Source: Orobanche coerulescens (Eukaryota > Streptophyta > Magnoliopsida > Lamiales > Orobanchaceae). Taken from it: DNA of 64,000 nucleotides. The DNA is taken from NCBI GenBank assembly GCA_033398695.1, contig CM065815.1, forward strand, positions 101,274,501 through 101,338,500, given 5' to 3'. The position numbers were made by a program, and so were the translations under genes. Within the stretch, counting starts at the first letter, position 1, and each line of letters begins with the position of its first letter. Below the pieces are notes generated by a model, which ran no database searches, was not told the DNA's origin, and saw only the letters and a program-made list of their open reading frames with translations. Positions 31,366 to 42,055 of this stretch are shown here, one piece after another.

Positions 31366-32237
31366 CGCCCGCGCCGACATTCGGTCAAAGCTTTTTTCCC
31401 ATCAAGGAATTATCAACAGAGTCCTTTCTCGATGAATATGATGTTCCTACTGTCATTTTTAATGAAGTAGACGAGACAGAGGTTTCAACGGCGCCATACA
31501 ACAAAGAAGATGATGGTTGGAGTCGAACTACCCTATCGGAGCAAAGTGGGTCGTATGACTTTGTTGCGGTACGAAACGAGCCTAGTGGATTAATTTTTGA
31601 TGAGACATTATTGGAGGAGCCCAGCAATATTGAAACGGAGTGTTGGTTAGATTATGACGGACCGCCAGCATTTGATGAGGAACCAATTGATGAAGAGGAA
31701 TCCGTAATAAATCCTATGGTTCCCACCGTAATAAATTCTGTATTTTCCATTTTTGATGATGAACCCGAGAAATCAGTGTTTCCAATTCTGGAGGAGGAAC
31801 CCGATGTGGAGTTAACCGTGCGTCCCATTTCAGATATCCACTCATGTCATGATATCGGTATTACCTGGCGGAGTAAATATTATTATTTTATTAATAATGA
31901 TAGTTATTTTGTTGGTGATTCTCGAGGGGGCCCCACTACCTATCGTCTCAAGATTTTGGGTCATGTACGTACTGCGGACATCTTCGAGATCAAATACTTA
32001 GAGGCTTTAGTTAATTATCTTGGTGACGAAGGGAGTTCGGAATTGAGGACAATTCCCTTTAAAGAGAGAGGGTATGATACGAATCGGTCAACATCATCAA
32101 ATACAAAAAAGAAGATTATCCGACCAAGCTTGGTTGAGTCGCAGGCATACATAAAATCCTCATGCAAAATACATGGACAAATTACCAATTCTCGCGCGCA
32201 CGACGACTTCGTAGCAGTTTTAGTATTTTGTCCATAA
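31341..32237 (+). CDS. D2 acidic protein with integrase-like tail
   Basis: This 298-codon frame begins near the break in gag and reads VPTVIFNEVDETE, a very acidic spacer (FDEEPIDEEESVINP, FDDEPEKSVFPILEEEPD), then ITWRSKYYYFINNDSYFVGDS, YRLKILGHVRTADIFEIKYL and SSELRTIPFKERGYD. It crosses the PPT into the LTR and stops at 32235-32237. The segment from YRLK to the PPT aligns by eye with AYKVELPGEYGEHATFNVGD...LRSIPFKEGGND of A integrase. No catalytic residue is present. Confidence 0.72.
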   Translation: MFPTTRSLTPAPTFGQSFFPIKELSTESFLDEYDVPTVIFNEVDETEVSTAPYNKEDDGWSRTTLSEQSGSYDFVAVRNEPSGLIFDETLLEEPSNIETECWLDYDGPPAFDEEPIDEEESVINPMVPTVINSVFSIFDDEPEKSVFPILEEEPDVELTVRPISDIHSCHDIGITWRSKYYYFINNDSYFVGDSRGGPTTYRLKILGHVRTADIFEIKYLEALVNYLGDEGSSELRTIPFKERGYDTNRSTSSNTKKKIIRPSLVESQAYIKSSCKIHGQITNSRAHDDFVAVLVFCP

Positions 32238-33509
32238 CTTTCTCGTCCGAAATCCGATTCAGGTGATTCAAGTGGCCATGGAAAGCTAAGAAAGAGAGCT
32301 ACAAATCTTATGAGACCATAGGACCAAATTCGGACTCATTGGATCCCAGAAATGACAAAACCGACAGCATCATATTTGGTCCAAGATCATGAAGATTTTT
32401 GTCTCTTCTAGTTTCAAGACTTGATACGATATCTAAATCGAAGAAGCTCCAATAAAAATCGACATCCACGACGATACAAATTCGCATGGTCATGCATCAT
32501 TATACTTGGGAGAAAAGAATACGCAGATTGGAGTTACGTTGTTAATCGGAATCGGAGTAACGTAAAACTCGACGACGGAATCGGTCCGAAAGCATGAAAT
32601 TCGCCATATCATGCTTGAAAGGGACTCATGATTTGTCAAGATGCATGAAGATATTTTCTCTTCCCCACCATAATAAAAATCGGCCCTAGCATAAAGATTT
32701 GATGAAGACTTTCATCAAATATCTCCTTCATGTCATTTTCCTTCATGTCATAATCACCCTAGTAATTCCAAAAGGCTTGATACCATATCACCACATAATC
32801 CTCACAATCCCTCCATGATTCGGCCGAGTTGCACAAGATTGGAAGAAGACTTTCCTCAAAACTTTCCTTCATGTCATTATCCCTAATGTCTTAGTCACCA
32901 TAATAATTCCAAAGGGGTTGATATCATATCTTCACAAAATCCTCCTAATCACCTAAGTTGAGTTCGGCCGATTTGAAGAATAAGGGATGATATTTAGTGA
33001 AGATCTTCTTCATGTCACCATCACCATCACAAGTCCAAGATTCATCAAAGATTTCTTCATGTCTTAATCACCTAATAAAACCAAGATGCTTGGTATCTCC
33101 TCCTTAGATATTTCGGCTGAAATGGAAGCATGCTAGGAAGCTTCATTTTCTTGTTTTTGTTGTATTTTCTTAAAGTTGGAAACTACTATATATAGTAGTA
33201 CTTGATTGTATTTGTAATAATCTTAAAAATTAATAAACCTTGTATTTCTTTGAAATATACGTTGAACGAGTTCAACAAAACTTTAGTTATTGTTTCGACG
33301 CGTCTCGAGATTTTAACTTGATCGATTCTCAATAGGTCTTGAGGAGAGATTATCTTTATCGAGTTATAGGTCTAATTCGGTAAAACACATTCAAACCCAT
33401 ACACTATCCTACATCACGGCCGAAAATCGTATAAATTTCGGTCACCCCCTTGTACTTTTGATCGATATTGTGATACTTTTCCAAACATAATAATATTCCG
33501 TTGTATTTC
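32075..33509 (+). repeat. 3' LTR of D2, first part
   Basis: Same mosaic structure as the 5' LTR, with the hairpin at 33355-33384 and TATA palindrome at 33183-33198. E splits it at ATTTC (33505-33509). The final 38 bp are at 37865-37902. Confidence 0.92.
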
Positions 33510-34849
33510 TGATACGAATCGGTCAACATCATCAAATACAAAAAAGAAGATTATCCAACCAAGCTTGATTGAGTCGCAGGCATACATAAAATCCTCATGC
33601 AAAATACATGGACAAATTACCAATTCTCGCGCACACGACGACTTCGTAGCAGTTTTAGTATTTTGCCCATAACTTTCTCGTCCGAAATCCGATTCAGGTG
33701 ATTCAAGTGGCCATGGAAAGCTAAGAAAGAGAGCTACAAATCTTATGAAGACCATAGGACCAAATTCGGACCCATTGGATCCCAGAAATGACAAACGGCC
33801 AAAGACACAAGATTTGAAGAAGACTTTCATGCTTCATGTCATTTTCCCTCAAGTCATAATCACCTATATAATTCCAAAGATGTTGATATCATACAAAATC
33901 CTCCTAATCACTTGGGATTTTCGGCCGATTGGAAGCTTGCAAGAAAAGATGATTTGTGAAGACTTTCATCAAGGATCTTCCTCATGTCACCATCAAACCA
34001 AGATTCACCATATTTCTCCTTCCCCACAAAATCGGCCATATCATGAGATTAGAGGAAGACTTTCACCAAGCATGTTTTTCATGTCACCATCAAACCAAGA
34101 TTCACCATGTTTCTCCTTCCCCACAAAATCGGCCATATCATGAGATTAGAGGAAGACTTTCATCAAGCATGTTCTTCATGTCACCATCAAACCAAGATTC
34201 ACCATATTTCTCCTTCCCCACAAAATCGGTCCAAAGCATGAATCTTGAGGAAGATTTTCATCAAGTATTTCGGCCGATTAGGATGTTACTAGGAAGCTTC
34301 ATTTTCTTGTTTTTGTTGTATTTTCTTAAAGTTGGAAACTACTATATATAGTAGTGCTTGATTGTATTTGTAAGAATCTGGAATCATAATAAACCTTGTA
34401 TTTCTTTGAAATATACGTTGAACGAGTTCAACAAAACTTTAGTTATTATTTCGACGCGTCTCGAGATTTTAACTTGATCAATTCTCAATAGGTCTTGGGA
34501 AGAGATTACTTTTATCGAGTTATAGGTCTAGTTCGATAAAACACATCCAAATCCGTATACACTACTACCTCACGGCCGAAATCCATTTAAGTTCGGCCAC
34601 CCCTTGTATTTTTCGAGTGACACTTTGATAATCGTCAAGACATAATAATCTTCCGTTGTATTTCATACGCATTACGTCGTAATTAATTCGTATCATCTTC
34701 TTGTTCGATATTTTTTATTGTTATATCCGATATTATTCACATACAAAATACATCCGAAAAACTCCATATTCGTAAAAGCCTTCCGCTATCATACACTTAC
34801 ATATACTCCGACCGATACGTATCCACCTCTCCCCGGATAATTCGTATCA
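33510..34849 (+). repeat. 5' LTR of E (three-part mosaic)
   Basis: Part one (to about 33795) matches D1/D2 LTR starts. Part two is A-type, with 97-bp repeats (33958-34249), TATA palindrome (34339-34354), hairpin (34511-34540) and an A-type terminus TTCGTATCA near 34695. Part three (about 34696-34849) resembles the R/U5 end of the family C LTR (ATATACTCCGACCGATACG). The same structure recurs in the right LTR. Confidence 0.88.
33958..34249. repeat. Three 97-bp tandem repeats in E LTR
   Basis: Units start at 33958, 34055 and 34152, each with GAAGACTTTCA..AAG, TTCATGTCACCATCAAACC and CTCCTTCCCCACAAAATCGG. A partial fourth unit starts at 34250. The right LTR has the same array at 36971-37262. Confidence 0.88.
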
Positions 34850-34853
34850 TAAG

Positions 34854-34884
34854 TGGTATCGGAGCCCAAGGTCATCTCCTTGGG
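34854..34884 (+). other. E primer-binding site and adjoining hairpin
   Basis: TGGTATCGGAGC (34854-34865) overlaps stem GCCCAAGG/CCTTGGGC (34863-34870, 34877-34884), loop TCATCT. The leader to the gag start is 330 bp, much longer than the roughly 50 bp in A. Confidence 0.87.
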
Positions 34885-35187
34885 CGATCAACTATATTCA
34901 CCGAATTTTTTTTGAAGTATTTAGTCACCTTCTTGGGTTGTTCTTCACGGTTAGAAGAATTTTCGCATAACATTGGCAGATTAGCGAAGTCGGAAGAAAA
35001 CAAAGTTTCCCGTGGATTCGACCGTTGGATCATCACGAAATTTTGACAAAGGTAAGCCAACTCACTGAACTACAGTCTGAACGGTGGAGATCAGATTCTT
35101 TGATCATCTTCTTGGTTCATTCTTCACGGAATTTTTGGAAAATTTTCTGTCCGATTTCTTGTCAAGAACTATCTCTTGATTCTTGTT

Positions 35188-35925
35188 ATGGATTTCTCCG
35201 AGCTTGATTTCTTGATGACACTCCGTGACGCACTAAACGGCTTACCGGAGCGACGTATGCAAGAAAGACGCAGAGACGATGCCAACGATATTGATTTCTT
35301 GGCCAAATTCCGCAGCATACCGGAATTTCACGGAGATAGTAATCCAAATGCGTGCATAGAATGGCTTCGTGCTTGTGAGGAGCACTCGGACTTCAAGGCT
35401 GCCCCGATCAACCGCCGCGTTTCGTTGGTGGCAAGGCGCCTCCGCGGTAGCGCCGCCGTCTGGTGGCAAAAACTGAAACAGTCCCGTTCACAACAACGTA
35501 AGCCTAAAATCCAAGATTGGCTTAAATTCAAAAAATATTTCAATCGAAGGTTCAAATCCCCATCTTACCACCAATCCTTCGACGCCCCACCACCGGCATT
35601 CGATCTAAGGTCTTCCTCCATCAAGGAATTCCCAACAGAATTTTTTTTCGATGAAGACAATGTCCCTACGGTCATTTTCAATGAAGTAGACGAGACAGAG
35701 TTTTCAACGGAGCAATTCAACGAAGAAGATGAGTTGAGCCGTGTCTCCCTAGTCGACGAACCTAGATCTTGCTACTTTGATCATGGGCTAGTTGGTTGTG
35801 TTGGCCAAATTGACCAAAACGGACAAAATTATTTTAGTAACGCGAAACAAGATCACTGCCTTATGCTTTTTGAAACGGCTAATCTTGAAGATGAACTCTT
35901 TGTCACTGACGACTTTGATATGTGA
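35188..35925 (+). CDS. E gag-like protein
   Basis: From ATG 35188 (MDFSELDFLMTLRDALNGLP) this 245-codon frame holds the gag-like domain (to about residue 125, including WWQKLKQSR and DWLKFKKYFNRRF), a Pro-rich linker (FDAPPPAFDLR), then acidic VPTVIFNEVDETEF and LSRVSLVDEPRSCYF, which is shared with family C but missing from D2. A frameshift at DDFDM ends it; the next frame continues the protein. It is the best-preserved D-type gag. Confidence 0.78.
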   Translation: MDFSELDFLMTLRDALNGLPERRMQERRRDDANDIDFLAKFRSIPEFHGDSNPNACIEWLRACEEHSDFKAAPINRRVSLVARRLRGSAAVWWQKLKQSRSQQRKPKIQDWLKFKKYFNRRFKSPSYHQSFDAPPPAFDLRSSSIKEFPTEFFFDEDNVPTVIFNEVDETEFSTEQFNEEDELSRVSLVDEPRSCYFDHGLVGCVGQIDQNGQNYFSNAKQDHCLMLFETANLEDELFVTDDFDM

Positions 35926-36685
35926 AATTTCTGCGGCATTTTTTGATGACAAAGAAGACGATGGTTGGAGTCGAGCTGCCCTATCGGAGCAAAGTGGGTC
36001 GTATGACTTTGTTGCGGTACGAAACGAGCCTAGTGGATTAATTTTTGATGAGACATTATTGGAGGAGCCCAGCAATATTGAAACGGAGTGTTGGTTAGAT
36101 TATGACGGACCGCCAGCATTTGATGAGGAACCAATTGATGAAGAGGAATCCGTAATAAATCCTATGGTTCCCACCGTAATAAATTCTGTGTTTTTCATTT
36201 TTGATGATGAACCCGAGAAATCAGTGTTTCCAATTCTGGAGGAGGAACCCGATGTGGAGTTAACCGTGCGTCCCATTTCAGATATCCACTCATGTCATGA
36301 TATCGGTATTACCTGGCGGAGTAAATATTATTATTTTATTAATAATGATAGTTATTTCGTTGGTGATTCTCGAGGGGGCCCCACTACCTATCGTCTCAAG
36401 ATTTTGGGTCATGTACGTACTGCGGACATCTTCGAGATCAAATACTTAGAGGCTTTAGTTAATTATCTTGGTGACGAAGGGAGTTCGGAATTGAGGACAA
36501 TTCCCTTTAAAGAGAGAGGGTATGATACGAATCGGTCAACATCATCAAATACAAAAAAGAAGATTATCCAACCAAGCTTGATTGAGTCGCAGGCATACAT
36601 AAAATCCTCATGCAAAATACATGGACAAATTACCAATTCTCGCGCACACGACGACTTCGTAGCAGTTTTAGTATTTTGCCCATAA
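35926..36685 (+). CDS. E acidic spacer and integrase-like tail
   Basis: This is the continuation of the E protein in the next frame (open from 35792). It reads DDKEDDGWSRAALSEQSGSY, FDEEPIDEEESVINP, FDDEPEKSVFPILEEEPD, then YYYFINNDSYFVGDS, YRLKILGHVRTADIFEIKYL and SSELRTIPFKERGYD, and passes through the PPT into the LTR to 36685. It is almost identical to D2. One frameshift apart, the two parts would form a protein of about 500 residues. Confidence 0.72.
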
Positions 36686-37859
36686 CTTTCTCGTCCGAAA
36701 TCCGATTCAGGTGATTCAAGTGGCCATGGAAAGCTAAGAAAGAGAGCTACAAATCTTATGAAGACCATAGGACCAAATTCGGACCCATTGGATCCCAGAA
36801 ATGACAAACGGCCAAAGACACAAGATTTGAAGAAGACTTTCATGCTTCATGTCATTTTCCCTCAAGTCATAATCACCTATATAATTCCAAAGATGTTGAT
36901 ATCATACAAAATCCTCCTAATCACTTGGGATTTTCGGCCGATTGGAAGCTTGCAAGAAAAGATGATTTGTGAAGACTTTCATCAAGGATCTTCCTCATGT
37001 CACCATCAAACCAAGATTCACCATATTTCTCCTTCCCCACAAAATCGGCCATATCATGAGATTAGAGGAAGACTTTCATCAAGCATGTTCTTCATGTCAC
37101 CATCAAACCAAGATTCACCATGTTTCTCCTTCCCCACAAAATCGGCCATATCATGAGATTAGAGGAAGACTTTCATCAAGCATGTTCTTCATGTCACCAT
37201 CAAACCAAGATTCACCATATTTCTCCTTCCCCACAAAATCGGTCCAAAGCATGAATCTTGAGGAAGATTTTCATCAAGTATTTCGGCCGATTAGGATGTT
37301 ACTAGGAAGCTTCATTTTCTTGTTTTTGTTGTATTTTCTTAAAGTTGGAAACTACTATATATAGTAGTGCTTGATTGTATTTGTAAGAATCTGGAATCAT
37401 AATAAACCTTGTATTTCTTTGAAATATACGTTGAACGAGTTCAACAAAACTTTAGTTATTATTTCGACGCGTCTCGAGATTTTAACTTGATCAATTCTCA
37501 ATAGGTCTTGGGAAGAGATTACTTTTATCGAGTTATAGGTCTAGTTCGATAAAACACATCCAAATCCGTATACACTACTACCTCACGGCCGAAATCCATT
37601 TAAGTTCGGCCACCCCTTGTATTTTTCGAGTGACACTTTGATAATCGTCAAGACATAATAATCTTCCGTTGTATTTCATACGCATTACGTACGTAATTCG
37701 TATCATCTTCTTGTTCGATATTTTTTATTGTTATATCCGATATTATTCACATACAAAATACATCCGAAAAACTCCATATTCGTAAAAGCCTTCCGCTATC
37801 ATACACTTACATATACTCCGACCGATACGTATCCACCTCTCCCCGGATAATTCGTATCA
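36523..37859 (+). repeat. 3' LTR of E
   Basis: 1337 bp, with 97-bp repeats at 36971-37262, TATA palindrome at 37352-37367, hairpin at 37524-37553 and the C-like terminal part. It ends TTCGTATCA, followed by ATTTC. Confidence 0.93.
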
Positions 37860-37864
37860 ATTTC

Positions 37865-37902
37865 ATACGCATTACGTACACTTACATACGTAATTCGTAT
37901 CA
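37865..37902 (+). repeat. 3' LTR of D2, last 38 bp
   Basis: ATACGCATTACGTACACTTA and the following TTCGTATCA match the end of the D2 5' LTR (30575-30612). The second ATTGT duplication follows. Confidence 0.88.
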
Positions 37903-37907
37903 ATTGT

Positions 37908-38340
37908 CTTCATCGAAAAAGGATTCTGCTGGGAATTCCTTGATGGGGAAAAACCTTAGATCGAATGCCGGTGGCGGGGTTGTGCTGAACTTCTGCAATT
38001 TCCGGTGTGGTGCCGTTGGTGGATCGTGGCGGTGAGAATTTGTGGGGATGAATTTCCGAGTAAAGTGTTTTATGAATTTGTTCCAGTCTCATAGTTTGGG
38101 TTTACCTTGGTGTAAACGGCTGGTTTTCAATTTCTGCCACCAGGTCGAGGCGCGACCACAAAGGCGTTTCGTCGCCAACGACACTCGGCGGTCTACTGAA
38201 ATTGAATTGTGGTTGAAAAACTCCTCACAAACGTGGAGCCAATCAACACCTGCTTCTGGATCGGAATGTCCCATGAACTCCGGTACGCTGTGTAATGCGT
38301 CGCGTAATATCGCCAAGAGATAAATATCGTTGAACTCCAT
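37908..38340 (-). pseudogene. Family C Int-2 gag-like part
   Basis: The minus-strand start at 38340 gives MEFNDIYLLAILRDALHSVP. It then reads EFMGHSDPEAGVDWLHVCEE and RRVSLATKRLCGRASTWWQK, the gag-like blocks shared with D and A. A TGA after GKPKL (38089-38091) replaces the Arg codon seen in Int-3. Its continuation lies at 28291-29140 beyond D2. Confidence 0.8.
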
Positions 38341-38482
38341 TTTGTTGAAAGATCAAGAACCTTAACTGAATTAAGAAATTCAGGTGTGGTTTCCGATGAC
38401 AAGAATCAAGAGATATTTTCCTCGACAAGCAATCGTTGAATAAATCGCCCAAGGAGATGACCTTGGGCTCCGATACCACTTA
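38341..38482 (-). other. Family C leader, hairpins and PBS (Int-2)
   Basis: This 142-bp leader has a 7-bp stem CTGAATT/AATTCAG (38366-38383, loop of four), the 8-bp stem GCCCAAGG/CCTTGGGC (38447-38454, 38461-38468) and the PBS complement GCTCCGATACCA (38467-38478). Equivalent hairpins are at 59270-59291 and 61960-61981. Confidence 0.85.
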
Positions 38483-39754
38483 TGATACGAATTCTCCGGG
38501 AAGAATAGATACGTATCGGTCGGAGTATATATTTGAATATCGTAGCGGAAAGCTTTTTACGATTAGGGTGTTTTTGGATGTATTCTTGGATGTAATATCG
38601 AATATGACAATGAAAATTCGAACAAATGAAAATGGAAGTAATATTGGAAAAGGTGATAATATCGATCAAAGTGATTCGATCGAACAAGAACAAAGGTTTA
38701 TCAAATTAGACCTATAATTCGATAAGGTGATTTCTTCTCAAGACCTATTGAGAATCAATCGGATTAATACTCGAAAACGCGTCGAATAAAAATCAAGTTT
38801 CGGTAAAAATCATTTACCAAGGATAGAAACACAAAGTGTATTCTTTCACATTCAAATTCATAATACTATATTATTACAAGGCTAAGTGAAGACTACTTGT
38901 AGGAGGATGTAGTCTATGTCTAAGGAATCAAACAAAAAAAAGAAAATAATTCAAAGATTATAAAATCTTTGAATAATCCAAACAAATCAACATAAAATAC
39001 AAAGAAGAAACATAAATCACAAAATGGGGAAAACATAACCCCTAAAATAAGTAAAAAGGAAAAGAGAAGTCAAAAATATACAAAAGTATATAAAATAAGG
39101 GGCTGCCGCCAGGGACTCGACCGTGTCCTGTGACACGGCCGCGGCGCGGTCGACAGGCGCCGGCAGGGACTCGACCATGTCCGCTTGAAACGGTCGCGGC
39201 GCGACAACGACATCCGACAGTGACTCGTCCGACAGTGACTCGACACGGGCACGGCACGACAAGGACGTTTGGCAGGACTCGACCGTGTCCGCTTGATACG
39301 GTCGCGTCGCGATAAGGACGTCCAATAGTGACTCGACCATGTGGCGCGACAATGACGTTCGGCATTGACTCGACCGTGTCATGGAGCACGGTCGGGCGTC
39401 TGGACAGTCATTTTCGGCATTTCTGGGCGAGTAGGACTCGACCGTGTCGCCTGGCACGGTCGGGTTCGGCCGACAGTGACCTTGGCATTTCCGGACGAGT
39501 ACAGCACGGGCCGTGCCGGACGACACAGCCGAGTTCGGTCGGCAATGGCCGGCATTTTCCGGCAGGTGTGATATTTTCCGACAGGCTCGACATTTTCCGG
39601 CAGGGGACGACATTTTCCGGCAGGTTGTGTCATTTTCCAGCTTGTGTCCGTTTTCTCGCCTAAAAATGTCGCCGTACGTGCATGACGCGTCGTAAGGCCG
39701 TTTATTTTGATCCTTGCTCCGTCTTCTTCATTTACACTAGTTAATTTCGTATCA
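38483..39754 (-). repeat. Family C LTR L2, uninterrupted
   Basis: This 1272-bp LTR is complete. It holds the TAGGTC-loop hairpin (38697-38726), palindrome array (39118-39462; two arms changed) and the 19-20-bp ATTTTCCGGCAGG repeats (about 39550-39640). It acts as 5' LTR for Int-2 and 3' LTR for Int-3... in minus-strand terms it lies between them without target duplications. Confidence 0.93.
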
Positions 39755-40055
39755 TTCCCTCCACCTTTAAAGGGAATTGTCCTCAATTCCGAACTCCCTT
39801 CGTTACCAAGATAATTAACTAAAGCCTCTAAGTATTTGATCTCGAAAATGTCCGCAGTGCGTACATGGCCCAAAATCTTGAGACGATAAGTAGTATGGGA
39901 TCTCCAGGAAGCACCAAACAAATAACTAACATTATTAATGAAATAATAATAATTATTCTGCGAGGTAATACCGATATCACGATATGAATCATCATATAAC
40001 CGGACATCTGAAATGGGAAGCACGATAGTAATAATAGGTCGCTCTTCATCGGATG
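39755..40055 (-). pseudogene. Family C Int-3, 3' coding part
   Basis: Minus-strand frame encodes VLPISDVRLYDDSYRDIGIT-type sequence, YYYFINNVSYLFG, the integrase-like tail and SSELRTIPFKGGGND, then the PPT complement at 39755. B1 splits the gene at GGATG (40051-40055); the rest is at 58182-59163. Confidence 0.82.
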
Positions 40056-40973
40056 TGATACGAGATTAACTACTCCAAGCGAAGAAGACGAAGTAAGAAT
40101 TGACGTAAAACATCTCGACCATACTCCAACGTACTTGGGCGAGAAAACAGATACGAGACACGGAGTTACCTTGATAATCGGAATTGGAATAACTTAAACA
40201 AAAGGTAATCTTGGGGGAAGGGGGCCCAAGTGGTAAGAGAATAAAATAGTTTCAACATATTTTATTAAAGAAGGGCAGCAGGATTCTTGGCAACATGTTG
40301 AAGGAAAAAGCGGCTGTCAACAAACAACTTGGAGGCAAAGACCCAGCTTTTACTTTTGTCAACAAGTGACATGAAGAACCTTTTATTATCCTTTCATTAT
40401 TTTAAGGAACAGCTTGTAATAGTTTAAGTTATTTTGTCAGGCCACTTTTGACTATAAATAGTTTGTAATGAAAAGATTATTGAATGTTGAAGAATTAAGA
40501 ACAATTGGTGTTTTCTCTGGTGAATGCTTTTCATCAAAACTTGGTTTTTATTCGACGCGTTTCGAATACTAATCTGATTGATTCTCAATAGGTCTTGAGG
40601 AGAAATCTCTTTATCAAATTATAGGTCTAATTTGATAAAACAGCTGTTTATACCTTGTTTCGATATTCTGTTTATTTTTCGATACAGTTTTATACTTGTT
40701 CAATATTTCGTATAAAGTGTTGTTCGATCCTTCGAACGTGTTTCCTGCATTAAATTCGCTTCCGAACGAAAGCGTCTTGTTTAGTCTTTTCATTCGGACC
40801 AAATTCTGTCTTGTGGTCAGATCGAATTACCGCCTTCATCACTCGTCAGTATTGTTGCTGTAGCGAGCTGTTGTCACCAGTTCCCGACAGTTTCTTGTCG
40901 ATAGCTTCCGTTCATCAAAAGGCCTTCCGCTGTATCGATAGCGAATTCGCATCCCAAGTGAGAATTCGTATCA
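40056..40973 (+). repeat. 5' LTR of B1
   Basis: Starts TGATACGAGATTAACTACTC. TATA-like CTATAAATAG at 40452-40461, hairpin with a perfect 12-bp stem at 40610-40639, end TTCGTATCA. It lacks about 12 bp after the TATA that the 3' LTR has. Confidence 0.93.
40452..40461 (+). promoter_or_regulatory. TATA-like element of B LTR
   Basis: CTATAAATAG is a near-palindromic TATA box, about 30 bp before TAATGAAAAG. The same site is at about 57653 in the 3' LTR. Confidence 0.6.
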
Positions 40974-41012
40974 TAAGTGGTATCGGAGACCAAGTTCTTG
41001 ATCTTTGGCATT

Positions 41013-42055
41013 ATGGATCTCAACAACGCTGATTTCTTGGCAAAACTTCGTGACGCATTGCGTGACGTACCAGAACAACGCGACCAGCGTTGGCAACCTA
41101 GGCATGGTGACTATGAACGACCCTCACGCCATGTCGAAGAGTTCAAGGTGAACGAGCTTCCAGAGTTCGTTGGAGGGACCGATCCTGATGTTTACCTGGA
41201 ATGGGAACGAAAAATTGATCGTATGTTCGAATTTAAAGACCTTGACGATGAGAAAAGGTGTAAGTATGCAATTCTCAAGTTGGGGAAAGGAGCTTCACTT
41301 TGGTACAAAGGAATTAAAACACGAAGAGCTCGTGCGGGGAAGGAAAAGATCCGTTCGTGGGATTCGTTAAAAAGAAAACTTCGTAAAAGATATATGCCAA
41401 CATCACACCGGTTATCCTTATACAGGAAGATTGCAGATCTCATGTAAGGGAAGTTGAATGTCAGTGAATACATTGAGGAGTTTGAGAATCTAACCTTAAT
41501 GGGAGAGATAGAGGAGAATGAGGAGCAGAAGATGTCGCGATTCTTGCGTGGCTTAAACCGAAGCATAGCTAACTCGGTGGAACTGTATCCATACGAGGAC
41601 TTCGATACATTATGTGGGTTATGTGTGAAGTTAGAAGCTCAGAACAGGATGAAGCTGTACAAACCTGAGTTTCCAGCCAAGTTTGGAAACCCAAGCGTCA
41701 GATCTAGTTCAGCTGCTAAGGCAACTGTACCGACTCCGGTTCCTGTTGCGAATCCTGCTAAGATGACTGTACCCTACGTACCGAAGGAGACAAGTTTGGC
41801 TAAAGTGAGATGTTTCAAATGTCAAGGATTCGGGCATTATCAAAATGCTTGTCCGAACAAGCGAGTGGTGACACTAAGGGAAGCTATCACGATCCGAGAA
41901 GAGTTGTTGGTTGAAGAAGAAAAACTGGTGATGTATTTGATTTCGACACAAAGGTCGAGGAAGGAGAAGAATACGAGACTTACGATGCTCCAAGCTATGA
42001 CACGGCCTTAGTTCTGCGAACGCTACAAGCCAAAGCTGTTTCGAATGATTCGGAA
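41013..42055 (+). pseudogene. B1 gag
   Basis: The start at 41013 gives MDLNNADFLAKLRDALRDVP, 25 bp after the PBS. The capsid-type domain matches family A at most positions (LPEFVGGTDPDVYLEWERKI, SWDSLKRKLRKRYMP). A TAA at 41445 replaces the Gln of TQGKL. The zinc knuckle CFKCQGFGHYQNAC is at about 41813-41854. A frameshift near 41925 (after EEEKL) breaks the acidic linker. Confidence 0.9.

Larger units (their letters stand above)
33510..37859 (+). mobile_element. Non-autonomous LTR element E
   Basis: This complete 4350-bp element has LTRs 33510-34849 (1340 bp) and 36523-37859 (1337 bp), internal region 34850-36522, and target duplication ATTTC (33505-33509, 37860-37864). The LTRs are nearly identical, suggesting a recent insertion. 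The coding region resembles D2 but keeps a C-like segment that D2 lacks. Confidence 0.94.
29141..37902 (+). mobile_element. Non-autonomous LTR element D2 carrying E
   Basis: LTRs are 29141-30612 (1472 bp) and 32075-33509 plus 37865-37902 (1473 bp). Internal region 30613-32074 is 1462 bp. Target duplication ATTGT (29136-29140, 37903-37907) lies in family C Int-2. It encodes a gag-like domain, an acidic spacer and the integrase-like tail, with no other pol domain. Confidence 0.93.

Noticed and set aside
33958..34249. CRISPR-like spaced repeats
   Set aside because: Units are 97 bp without spacers, in a plant LTR; it is a simple tandem repeat.
40200..40450. Possible host gene exon in the B LTR
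   Set aside because: The same sequence is in all four B LTR copies and has no open frame of note.
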